From the NCBI GenBank assembly GCA_044352985.1, contig JBILCU010000002.1, forward strand, positions 124,001 through 188,000: a DNA stretch of 64,000 nt, written 5' to 3'. The notes under the pieces are model-generated. The model was not told the DNA's origin. It saw nothing but the letters and a program-made list of their open reading frames with translations, and did not search any database. This DNA comes from JADJDM01 sp044352985 (GTDB lineage: Bacteria; Bacteroidota; Bacteroidia; B-17B0; Aurantibacillaceae). A program made the translations under genes and the position numbers. Of this stretch, positions 19,628 to 28,265 are shown piece by piece (the stretch's first letter is position 1; each line of letters opens with the position of its first letter).

Positions 19628-20643
19628 ACACTCGAACTAAATACCTGTATTTGATTTTGGGCTTTTTATTTTTAATAGCCGTAATTCTTAATTTAATAAG
19701 TGGTTCAATAAATATTGGAATAGGTGATTTAATAAGTTATTTAAATGGTAATTTATCCGATGAAAAAACAATTGTACTTAATCAAATAAGAATACCCAAA
19801 ATGCTCACTGCGATGTTAGCGGGCATGTCGCTTTCTGTATGTGGTGTAATTATGCAAACGTTATTTTTAAATCCATTAGCCGGACCATATGTGCTCGGAA
19901 TTAACTCAGGGGCAAATCTTGCAGTAGCATTGGTTATGCTAAGTACCGGTTCGGTTATTAACATTAATAATGAATTCATTTCATTGCTCAGTATACAGGG
20001 TGCCGCTATTATTGGAGCTTGTTCCATGCTTTTACTAATGTTGTCTATTTCTAAAAAATTTAGTCAACAAGCTGGTTTACTTTTGGTTGGCGTAATGATT
20101 GCTCAATTAGTTTCAGCGATTCAAAGTCTGCTCGAATATTTTGCAAATCCAGAACAACTCAAAAGTTTTTTTATCTGGAATATGGCAAGCATTAGCAACA
20201 CCACTATAAATGATATGCCCACATTATTTGTAATTTCAATTATTGGATGCAGCGCTGCTTATTTACTATCAACTAAAATGGATTTACTTTTAATGGGAGA
20301 TAATTATTCAAGCACTATGGGATTAAATGTAAAACAAGTTCGTCTAATCATCATTATAATTACAGGAATTTTAGCAGGAATAACAACCGCATATTGTGGA
20401 CCTATTGCGTTTATAGGGATTGCCATACCTCATATCAGCAGATTATTATTTAAAACTTCATTACATAAAACAATAATCCCTTCAAGCATGCTTATTGGCG
20501 CTATACTTTTACTTTTTTGCGATATCCTTTGTCAATTACCAGACAGAGGAATAATTTTACCTTTAAATGTGGTTACTTCTTTTATAGGTACACCGGTTAT
20601 AATTTATTTGATTGTAAAATCTTCAAAACAACAAATTGCCTGA
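19624..20643 (+). CDS. FecCD-family iron/cobalamin ABC transporter permease
   Basis: A 339-residue membrane permease with about ten hydrophobic segments. FecCD family words are RIPKMLTAMLAGMSLSVCGVIMQTLFLNPLAGPYVLGINSGA (split here as the first helices), YCGPIAFIGIAIPHISRLL and VGVMIAQL. It forms the membrane channel of the siderophore/B12-type importer. The start codon is GTG at 19624, overlapping the stop of the binding-protein gene in a GTGA arrangement; no in-frame ATG lies at the right place, so the GTG start is favoured. Confidence 0.92.
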   Translation: MNTRTKYLYLILGFLFLIAVILNLISGSINIGIGDLISYLNGNLSDEKTIVLNQIRIPKMLTAMLAGMSLSVCGVIMQTLFLNPLAGPYVLGINSGANLAVALVMLSTGSVININNEFISLLSIQGAAIIGACSMLLLMLSISKKFSQQAGLLLVGVMIAQLVSAIQSLLEYFANPEQLKSFFIWNMASISNTTINDMPTLFVISIIGCSAAYLLSTKMDLLLMGDNYSSTMGLNVKQVRLIIIIITGILAGITTAYCGPIAFIGIAIPHISRLLFKTSLHKTIIPSSMLIGAILLLFCDILCQLPDRGIILPLNVVTSFIGTPVIIYLIVKSSKQQIA

Positions 20644-21370
20644 AAATAATCACATAGCACTTCAAATAAAGGAATTATTAATTGGTTACAAAAAGTCAAA
20701 ACCAGTACTAAGTAATTTAAACCTGAACTTTTTCCAAGGTCAGATAACAGGTTTAGTTGCAAAAAACGGAAGCGGTAAATCAACATTAATTAAAACACTT
20801 TGCGGTGTATTACCTGCATTATCGGGATCAATTTTTATTAACGGAATTAACATCAATGATTTTAATAAAAAGGAATTAGCGAAAAACAGTTCACTTGTAT
20901 TAACTGATAAGCCTACTTTAAATGGATTTAAAGTAAAAGACCTTGTTGCTATGGGAAGATATCCATATGCTAGTTTTCTTGGAAAATTAAATAGTGTTGA
21001 TGAAGAGTGTATTGAATCGGCAATAACATTATGCAAAATCAATCATTTAAAAGAAAAATATTGCAATGAATTAAGTGATGGTGAATTTCAAAAAGCAATG
21101 CTTGCAAGAGCAATTGCGCAAGAAACTTCATTATTATTTTTAGATGAGCCTACAGCATTTCTGGATTTCCCTTCAAAATTAAATCTAATGAAATTGTTGA
21201 ATGATTTATCTACATTAAAAAACACAAGTATTATCATTGCTAGCCACGATTTAGAATTACTTAAAGAGCACACTCACCAATTATTAGTTTTAAAAAAGAA
21301 TGGAGCGTATTCAGTTATTGAATCAAAATCAATTACGATTGATGAATTGGTTAATGAATTAGATGTTTAA
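20636..21370 (+). CDS. ABC transporter ATP-binding protein (FecE/FhuC-like)
   Basis: A 244-residue ATPase subunit: Walker A GLVAKNGSGKSTLIK, Q-loop region, signature NELSDGEFQKAMLARAIAQ (LSDGE, as common in this subfamily), Walker B LLFLDEPTAFLDF, and H-loop IIIASHDLELL. It energises the importer encoded by the two genes before it. The start is TTG at 20636, overlapping the permease stop by 8 nt; the next in-frame ATG lies deep inside the domain, so TTG is the reasonable choice. Confidence 0.92.
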   Translation: MPENNHIALQIKELLIGYKKSKPVLSNLNLNFFQGQITGLVAKNGSGKSTLIKTLCGVLPALSGSIFINGININDFNKKELAKNSSLVLTDKPTLNGFKVKDLVAMGRYPYASFLGKLNSVDEECIESAITLCKINHLKEKYCNELSDGEFQKAMLARAIAQETSLLFLDEPTAFLDFPSKLNLMKLLNDLSTLKNTSIIIASHDLELLKEHTHQLLVLKKNGAYSVIESKSITIDELVNELDV

Positions 21371-21392
21371 TTTGAGTTTATAAATTCAAAAA

Positions 21393-24209
21393 TCAATTAA
21401 GTTTCCCTTTCAAATAATTTCCTGTTATTGAGGCTTTACTTGTTGCTAAATCTTCCGGAGTACCTTCGAACACTACATTTCCTCCAACATCACCTGCTTC
21501 CGGACCTAAATCAATGATCCAGTCGGCACATTTTACCACATCTAAATTATGTTCTATTACTAAAATAGAATGTCCTTTTTCAATGAGTGCATTAAAGGAT
21601 TTCATTAATTTCTTGATGTCATGAAAATGCAAACCGGTAGTTGGTTCATCAAACACAAATAAGGTAGGCTGAAAAGATGTTTTTGCAATGGAAAGAAAAG
21701 ATGCCAATTTAATGCGTTGCGCTTCACCACCACTTAACGTACTGGATGATTGTCCCAGTTGTACATAGCCCAAACCTACTTCCTGCAATGGCTGTAGTTT
21801 TTCTGCAATTTTTTTACACATGCGGTTTTCATTATGTGAAAGAAAAAATGCCAATGCATCATCAATCGTCATTTCTAAAATATCAGTAATGCTTTTACTA
21901 TGGAAATTAACTTCTAGCGTTTCTGCTTTAAAGCGTTTGCCTTTGCAAGAATCGCATGGCAATTGCACATCGGCCATAAATTGCATTTCAACTGTAATGC
22001 TTCCTTCGCCTTCGCACACCTCGCATCTTCCGCCATCTACATTAAATGAAAAATGTGAAGGCTTGTACCCTCTTAATTTAGAAAGGTTTTGGTCTGCATA
22101 CAAATTTCGGATTTCATCGTATGCCTTTAAATAGGTTACCGGATTGGAACGCGAAGATTTACCAATAGGATTTTGATCTACATATTCTATTGCAGATAAT
22201 TGCTTTAAGTTTCCTGCCAAAACATGCGCATGCGAGATGCGATCAAAATAACCATCTAGATACTTTTGTAAAGTAGGTAGCAACCCTTTTTTAACCAAAG
22301 TAGATTTTCCGGAACCACTTACACCTGTAACTGCACATAGAACATTCAGAGGAAATTTAACAGTTATGTTTTTTAAATTATTTTCATTGCAGTTTTTCAA
22401 TTCAATAAAATGATTCCATTTTCTTCTGTTGAAAGGAACTTCTATCTGCAACTCATTATTTAAATATTTTGCAGTTAAACTTTTTCCATTACGTAGTAAT
22501 TGATCATGATCTCCCTGAAAAACCAACTCACCACCATGGCTTCCGGCTTCGGGACCAATATCAATCAGTTCATCAGCTGATCGCATAATTTCTTCATCGT
22601 GCTCAACCACAATAACTGTATTGCCTTGCTCTTGCAATGAACGCAGTACTAAAATCAATCGCTCAGTATCTCTTGAATGCAAGCCAATACTTGGTTCATC
22701 TAAAATATACATGCTGCCCACCAAACTACTACCTAATGAAGTTGCTAAATTTATGCGTTGCGATTCACCACCACTTAATGTATTAGCAACACGATTTAAG
22801 GTGAGGTAACTCAACCCAACATCACAGAGGTATTGAAGCCGATTAGTGATTTCGATTAATAAACGTTTAGCAATTTGTTTCTCGTGTTCATTTAGTTGGA
22901 GTTGTTTAAAAAACTCAAGCGATTCTGAAACAGGCGTGAGCACCAATTCAGTAATATTTTTACCTCCAAGTTTAACATAGCCTGCATCTTTTCTTAAACG
23001 AGTTCCCTGGCAATCCGGGCAATTGGTTTTTCCTCTATATCGAGCCAACATTACTCGGTATTGAATTTTATAACTTTCGCGTTGCAAATTTTCGAAAAAT
23101 GCATTGATGCCTTCAAAATACTGATTACCTGTCCAAAGTAATTGATAATCAGATTTAGATAATTCAATGATAGGTTTATGAACCGGGAAATTAAATTTAT
23201 GCGCGCTTTTTAATAGTTGATTTTTCCACCAACTCATTGTTTCACCGTTCCAACAAACAATTGCGTTTTCGTAAACCGAAAGACTTTTATTTGGCATAAC
23301 CAAATCAGGATCAATGCCAATGATACTTCCAAAACCTTCACAAGTTTTGCAGGCACCAACCGGATTATTGAAGGTAAAAAAATTAATATCAGGCTCCTGA
23401 AATTCCATTCCATCCAATTCAAACAAATTGGAGAAAATATGAATTTCCTGAGTTGTTTGATTATAAACACTGCATATTCCTTTGCCTTCATAAAAGGCAG
23501 TTTGAACAGAATCCGCCAATCGATTTTGCAACTCATCTGATGAAGCGTCAATAATGATTCTGTCAATCAACAAATAAGCTACTTTTTTTAAAAGTTGTGT
23601 GTCGGACTTAACATCATTTATTTTATGAATCTGCCCATCAATCCACAATCTTGAAAATCCTTGCTGTGAAAGCAATTCAAGCTGTTGCTCGGGTTTTCTG
23701 TCTTTTGGAAAAAGCAAAGGCGCAATAACAAGTACAACTGTTTCATCAGACAAAGTACTTGCAAAATTAACTACATCTGTTACCGTATGCCGTTTTACTA
23801 TATTACCAGAAACAGGCGAATAAGTTTTACCAACACGTGCAAAAAGTAATTTGAGGTAATCGTAAATTTCTGTAACAGTTCCTACTGTAGAGCGAGGGTT
23901 ACGAGAAATTACTTTTTGTTCGATGGCAATTGCAGGAGAAATTCCTTTGATGTAATCAACTAAAGGTTTATCCAGTCTGCCTAAAAACTGACGTGCATAT
24001 GCAGATAAACTTTCCACGTATCTACGCTGACCTTCCGCATATAAAGTATCAAAAGCAAGAGAAGATTTCCCTGAGCCCGATAAACCGGTAATTACAACCA
24101 GTTTATTACGCGGAATGGCAACATCCATGTTTTTCAAATTGTGCATGCGCGCACCCTTGATGATGATGTTTTCTTTCGGACTTAATTTGGTAATTTCTTT
24201 TAGAGCCAT
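21393..24209 (-). CDS. uvrA: Excinuclease ABC subunit A
   Basis: The damage-recognition ATPase of nucleotide excision repair, 938 residues, the usual length. Two ABC cassettes are present: Walker A GLSGSGKSSLAFDTLYAEG near residue 45 and GVSGSGKSTLVKKGL near 640; signatures NTLSGGESQRINLAT and STLSGGEAQRIKLAS; Walker B in LYILDEPSIGL-type and LFVFDEPTTGL. Zinc-binding cysteine pairs are seen as CKTCEGFG, CPDCQGTR, CEVCEGEG and CDSCKGKRF. It is convergent with the ABC ATPase gene and lies downstream of dnaX on the same strand. Confidence 0.97.
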   Translation of the reverse strand: MALKEITKLSPKENIIIKGARMHNLKNMDVAIPRNKLVVITGLSGSGKSSLAFDTLYAEGQRRYVESLSAYARQFLGRLDKPLVDYIKGISPAIAIEQKVISRNPRSTVGTVTEIYDYLKLLFARVGKTYSPVSGNIVKRHTVTDVVNFASTLSDETVVLVIAPLLFPKDRKPEQQLELLSQQGFSRLWIDGQIHKINDVKSDTQLLKKVAYLLIDRIIIDASSDELQNRLADSVQTAFYEGKGICSVYNQTTQEIHIFSNLFELDGMEFQEPDINFFTFNNPVGACKTCEGFGSIIGIDPDLVMPNKSLSVYENAIVCWNGETMSWWKNQLLKSAHKFNFPVHKPIIELSKSDYQLLWTGNQYFEGINAFFENLQRESYKIQYRVMLARYRGKTNCPDCQGTRLRKDAGYVKLGGKNITELVLTPVSESLEFFKQLQLNEHEKQIAKRLLIEITNRLQYLCDVGLSYLTLNRVANTLSGGESQRINLATSLGSSLVGSMYILDEPSIGLHSRDTERLILVLRSLQEQGNTVIVVEHDEEIMRSADELIDIGPEAGSHGGELVFQGDHDQLLRNGKSLTAKYLNNELQIEVPFNRRKWNHFIELKNCNENNLKNITVKFPLNVLCAVTGVSGSGKSTLVKKGLLPTLQKYLDGYFDRISHAHVLAGNLKQLSAIEYVDQNPIGKSSRSNPVTYLKAYDEIRNLYADQNLSKLRGYKPSHFSFNVDGGRCEVCEGEGSITVEMQFMADVQLPCDSCKGKRFKAETLEVNFHSKSITDILEMTIDDALAFFLSHNENRMCKKIAEKLQPLQEVGLGYVQLGQSSSTLSGGEAQRIKLASFLSIAKTSFQPTLFVFDEPTTGLHFHDIKKLMKSFNALIEKGHSILVIEHNLDVVKCADWIIDLGPEAGDVGGNVVFEGTPEDLATSKASITGNYLKGKLN

Positions 24210-24300
24210 ATTTTACACAATGCTTTTAAACTATAAATGAAAGAAGTATTTATGTTGAAATCAAATTTTTGAAGAATTAAAAAGAATGATGTTTCACATT

Positions 24301-26015
24301 TTAGTTAAAGGTTGGATCTAAATCCAAACGACTTCTTAATTCTTTAAGCAGCGGATTTTTGAGGGCCATTACATTAAATTTCTCAGAAGGTGTTAAAGCC
24401 TTTTTCTGTTTATTATCTTCCAGTTCAGAAATTTCAATTGTAATAGAATTATTTTTTACTTCTTTACGAATAAAATCTAAGAAATCTTGTTTTATCTCAT
24501 CAAACAAATGATGCTGCGCATCATTTGCAAGTAAGACCTTTAATTGTTGATTTTCATATTTTAAAAATTGTTCTGCCAACATAGCCACAACCTGAAATTC
24601 CTTTGTTTCATTTTTAAGGCTTATATATTTTTTTATTGCAGAAAAAAGATCAGCACTTGTAAATGGCTCATTAAGATTTACTCCTACTGCATCAACTTCC
24701 GACTTAGCCTCCTTTTCATTAGAAGGAACTGATGAATTTCTGTTAATTTGATTTAGCCTGAAACCTGATTTTATATCTAAATCTTTAAAAGATGTAACAG
24801 GTTTATTGGTTGTTGTGTTAGGTATATAAGCAGGTGCTGATGAAGAAACAACCTGATTACTGATAGGTAAATCAGAAGCAGGTACTAACTCATCTTTTTT
24901 TTTTCTGCATCTAGAGATGCAGCATTATTTAAATAGCTGATTTGCATTAATGCAAGTTCTACAGCGAGACGTTGATTTTTTGCAATTCGATAATTTACAT
25001 CTAGTCTTCCAATTATTCCAAGTGCTTTAAGTAAAAAGCCATTTGGACATTGTTGTGCTTGTTGCAAATAAGTATCTTTTATATTTTGACTTGTTTCTAA
25101 TAACTGAACTGTAGCAGGATCTTTACAAACCAATACATTTCTGATGTGCTCCCCTAACCCAACAATAAAATGATGCCCATCAAAACCATTTTTAAGAATT
25201 TCATCAAATATCAACAACACATCCGACAATCTGTTTTGGTTTAGCGCATCTGTGATTTTAAAATAATAATCGTAATCCAGTATATGTAAATTTTCAGCAA
25301 CAACTTTATAGGTAATGTTACTTCCTGAAAAACTTACCATTTGATCGAAAATACTGCAAGCATCACGTAAACCACCATCTGCTTTTTGTGCTATAACCCT
25401 AAGTGCTTCAGGTTCTGCACTTACTCCTTCGGTAGAAGCAATATGAGCTAAATGATTCGAAATATCTTCGTTTTTAATTCGATTAAAAACAAAAACCTGA
25501 CAACGAGAAAGTATAGTTGGTAATACTTTATGTTTTTCGGTAGTAGCTAAAATAAATACAGCATGTTTTGGAGGTTCTTCCAATGTTTTCAAAAAAGCAT
25601 TAAAGGCACTATTTGAAAGCATGTGTACCTCGTCAATAATATACACTTTATGTGTACCTAATTGTGGAGCAAACCTCACTTGCTCTACAATCACCCTGAT
25701 TTCATCTACACTATTGTTACTTGCAGCATCTAGTTCATGAATGTTTAATGAAGCATTTGCATTAAATGAGGTGCAAGATTCACAGGTATCACAAGCTTCA
25801 CCTTCAGCTGTTATATTAAAACAATTAATTGTTTTTGCCAAAATACGTGCACAGGTAGTTTTACCAACGCCACGTGGTCCGCAAAACAAAAAAGCTTGAG
25901 CTAAATGATTACTGATAATGGCATTTTTAAGTGTATTGGTAATATGCTGTTGTCCTACAACCGTTCTAAACGTTTGTGGACGATACTTACGAGCCGATAC
26001 AATATAATTTTCCAT
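24301..26015 (-). CDS. dnaX: DNA polymerase III subunits tau/gamma, with -1 frameshift at an A10 run
   Basis: Clamp-loader ATPase of the replicative polymerase. The zero frame runs from the ATG at 26015 with SARKYRPQTFRTVVGQQHI, Walker A GPRGVGKTT, the zinc-finger Cys set (CDTCESC), DEVHML, and LSRCQVF, then ends at a TAG at 24885-24887 as ...LDAEKKKMS (376 residues, gamma-like). The -1 frame is open from the A10 run (24895-24904) through DELVPASDLP to a Bacteroidota-type C-terminal domain ending LDLDPTFN at 24301, giving about 571 residues (tau-like). A perfect 8-bp inverted repeat (24905-24922) abuts the run on its 5' side. Known dnaX genes in Escherichia coli and Thermus make two products by ribosomal frameshifting or RNA polymerase slippage. 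A homopolymer sequencing error is the alternative. The gene call is secure; the recoding is inferred. Confidence 0.93.
24885..24922 (-). promoter_or_regulatory. Putative recoding site in dnaX: hairpin plus A10 slippery run plus stop
   Basis: Read on the minus strand: CTGCATCT-CT-AGATGCAG (24922-24905) forms a 7-8 bp hairpin, immediately followed by AAAAAAAAAAG (24904-24894), then ATG AGT TAG (stop 24887-24885). The codons are GAA AAA AAA AAG, containing the A-AAA-AAG heptamer known from E. coli dnaX. No Shine-Dalgarno-like stimulator is seen before it; a weak stem (CTGATT/AATCAG, 24875-24853) lies about 18 nt after it. The layout fits slippage by RNA polymerase or by the ribosome. Confidence 0.7.
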
Positions 26016-26115
26016 TTTCGAAAGGTAAATTTAATGTTTTATGTGAGTTTGTTAATAATTTAAAATACGATTGGAAGTATTTTTTTCAAACAACTGTTTA
26101 AAAGTTTTATTCGCT

Positions 26116-26123
26116 TATTTTTG
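26116..26123 (+). promoter_or_regulatory. Candidate -7 promoter box before the gene at 26128
   Basis: TATTTTTG matches TAnnTTTG and ends 4 nt before the ATG at 26128. If it is the real promoter, the transcript would begin at or next to the start codon. Confidence 0.3.
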
Positions 26124-26127
26124 AGGC

Positions 26128-26838
26128 ATGCTAAGAAAAATCAATTTCTTACTTTTTTTATCTTTTTGGGGTGTTTTGAGTTTTGCTCAACGCAACTATA
26201 TTATTCGAGGCATTTTATTAGAAGAAGACAGTATTAATCCAATTCCATTTGCCTATGTAATTAATACAAAAACAGGAAATGGCGCCTTAAGTAATTACGA
26301 TGGGAAATTTAGTATAGTAGCTAGCGACAAGGATAGTATTACATTTTCTTACTTAGGTTATCTAAAGCGAAGTATAGCAGTTAAAAATATCCGGAATTTA
26401 AACGACAGCACAAAAACATTTTTAACGGTTTATTTGTTGAAGAACATTTTTCTTCTCAAAAGCTATGATGTTTATGATTTTAAGATTAAACCATACGAAC
26501 GGGATTATATGAACAGAGTAATTAATCGTCCGCGAGTAAGTGGAATAAACGCATTTGAAAGTCCTATAACAGCTCTTTATGATGCTTTTAGCCATAAAGG
26601 AAAAGCTAACCGTAAATTAGCTGCGCTATACGAACAAATGTTTATTGATGAATTGGTTGAAAAAAAATTTAATGCTGAAATTTTAAGAAGATTAACAGGA
26701 GATGAAACAATAGATTTTGAAAAATTCAGAAGATTTTGTTACAACATTTCTGATCAGTTTATCATCATGAACGATGGTTACGACTTGTACGCTCCAATTA
26801 TGGAGCGATACAGAAAATGGAAAAAAGAAGGCAGGTAA
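26128..26838 (+). CDS. CarboxypepD_reg-like domain secreted protein
   Basis: A 236-residue protein with a signal peptide (MLRKINFLLFLSFWGVLSFAQ) followed by a carboxypeptidase-regulatory-like beta-sandwich: IIRGILLEEDSINPIPFAYVINTKTGNGALSNYDGKFSI with SITFSYLGYLKRSI, the pattern also found at the N-terminus of TonB receptors. The C-terminal half is charged and alpha-helical with no recognised motif. The domain implies a periplasmic or outer membrane location; the role is unknown. It is convergent with the SGNH/LysM gene, 2 bp apart, and divergent from dnaX. Confidence 0.75.
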   Translation: MLRKINFLLFLSFWGVLSFAQRNYIIRGILLEEDSINPIPFAYVINTKTGNGALSNYDGKFSIVASDKDSITFSYLGYLKRSIAVKNIRNLNDSTKTFLTVYLLKNIFLLKSYDVYDFKIKPYERDYMNRVINRPRVSGINAFESPITALYDAFSHKGKANRKLAALYEQMFIDELVEKKFNAEILRRLTGDETIDFEKFRRFCYNISDQFIIMNDGYDLYAPIMERYRKWKKEGR

Positions 26839-26840
26839 AT

Positions 26841-28265
26841 TTACTTACTAATTAAAAGTGCCTCTCCTGGTTTAATGGTATCTGATTTAAGCTGATTAAT
26901 TTCTTTTATATTTTGAAGTGTAATCGAATATTTTTTAGCAATCTGAGTTAATGTTTCACCTACTTGTACTCGATGATATTTTTCGTTGCTAACAGTATTT
27001 ATTTTACTTGCATCATAATTTTTTAGTCCGGAATGATAAATAGTTTGTGAAGGATTTTTGTTAATTGAATGAAGTGTATTCATGATGGATTGAAAAAGCA
27101 ATTTACCTTTAATTTTATAGCCATCATTCGTTAAATGGATCCCGTCTTTTTTAGCGTAAGCCAATTCATTCCACGTTTTAATTGTTCCGTAACCACCTGA
27201 TAAATCATACCAATTCCAGAATAAACAATCGTTCTTTTTAGCTAGCGAATCAATTAAATTTCGGAATGAAATACCTGCAGTTATAAATTTCTTTTTGTAA
27301 AATAAATCTTGTGTTGATGTAAGTACAATTAAAATTTCAGGATTGATAGTACGAAAACGCTCAATACTTTTTTCAATTTGCTCGCTTAATTTTTCATCAA
27401 TGGAATTTTTGAATAAAATATCGTTTGTGCCAAAATCAAGTATTACTAAATCAGGTTTTAAAAATGCAGCGTGCTTTTCTAAATTTTCAATATTTAAAAC
27501 AGAACGAAAGGGTGCGGCACCAACACCCAACGAATGATAAACAATTCCCAATTGTTTTTGTGTTTCAATATCAATTCCATAAAAACTGAATTGAAAAGTG
27601 CTATCTTTTTCTAACATTTCAACACTAATTTCATTTATTGATCCTGAATAATTAACTGAAATAAAATCTTTATTAAATTGTTCTTTTATTCTTTTTTCAT
27701 CTATTAAAAAAGTAGTTGTATCAATCTTTAATTTAAAAGTTGGCGACAATGAATCAACATTCATCAACAACTTTAATTCATAATCATTTTGCTTGATTTC
27801 ATTTTTAAACTTGAAATTGATTTGCGCTAAGGTGTCTTTGGTTTGAACAGCCATTCCGCAAACACCTAATGGAATTGGTGCAGGAAATTGAAAACTTTTA
27901 CCGTACTTCCATTTGCCGGTGTGTTTAATGGAATAGTTTACAGAAGAATAGGTATTGGCAACATTATAAGGAAAAATCATTCCTCTTCCGCCTTCACCAA
28001 ACAACTGTGTCAAATTTTCACGAACAACTGTTGTAGGCATCTCTGCTTGTATGTGACTACCACCAAAATGAAAAACTACTAATTTTTCTTGCTGAGTAGA
28101 ATTAAATAATTTTTGAAACTGTTGAGCTGTTTTATTAGAATAAAAATTAAGATTACAATATGTTGTATCTATTTTTAATTTATGAAATAATGTATCCTGA
28201 GCATTTGTAATGAATGAAAAAATGATGAATAGTAAAATGGTAAAAATTGAGTTGCTTTTATTCAT
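26841..28265 (-). CDS. SGNH/GDSL-hydrolase-like protein with C-terminal LysM domain
   Basis: A 474-residue exported protein with a signal peptide (FTILLFIIFSFITNAQ). Hydrolase blocks are VVFHFGGSHIQAEM near residue 68 (nucleophile Ser; the usual GDSH reads GGSH), LVILDFGTNDILF (Asn block) and KKDGIHLTNDGYKIKG near residue 374 (the Asp-x-x-His pair). A LysM module (RVQVGETLTQIAKKYSI ... LLISK) closes the protein and likely binds peptidoglycan. It overlaps the DHHW gene by 8 nt. With the DHHW and MBOAT genes it resembles AlgX/AlgJ/AlgI-type systems that O-acetylate a polymer outside the inner membrane, so an acetyltransferase or acetylesterase role is likely. Confidence 0.85.
   Translation of the reverse strand: MNKSNSIFTILLFIIFSFITNAQDTLFHKLKIDTTYCNLNFYSNKTAQQFQKLFNSTQQEKLVVFHFGGSHIQAEMPTTVVRENLTQLFGEGGRGMIFPYNVANTYSSVNYSIKHTGKWKYGKSFQFPAPIPLGVCGMAVQTKDTLAQINFKFKNEIKQNDYELKLLMNVDSLSPTFKLKIDTTTFLIDEKRIKEQFNKDFISVNYSGSINEISVEMLEKDSTFQFSFYGIDIETQKQLGIVYHSLGVGAAPFRSVLNIENLEKHAAFLKPDLVILDFGTNDILFKNSIDEKLSEQIEKSIERFRTINPEILIVLTSTQDLFYKKKFITAGISFRNLIDSLAKKNDCLFWNWYDLSGGYGTIKTWNELAYAKKDGIHLTNDGYKIKGKLLFQSIMNTLHSINKNPSQTIYHSGLKNYDASKINTVSNEKYHRVQVGETLTQIAKKYSITLQNIKEINQLKSDTIKPGEALLISK

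Noticed and set aside
23234..23566. Overlapping open frames inside uvrA on both strands
   Set aside because: They are shadows of uvrA, whose frame is intact with all motifs.
24301..24588. A separate 95-residue gene downstream of dnaX
   Set aside because: It is the C-terminal part of dnaX in the -1 frame; the frame is continuous upstream to the A10 run and there is no independent start signal.
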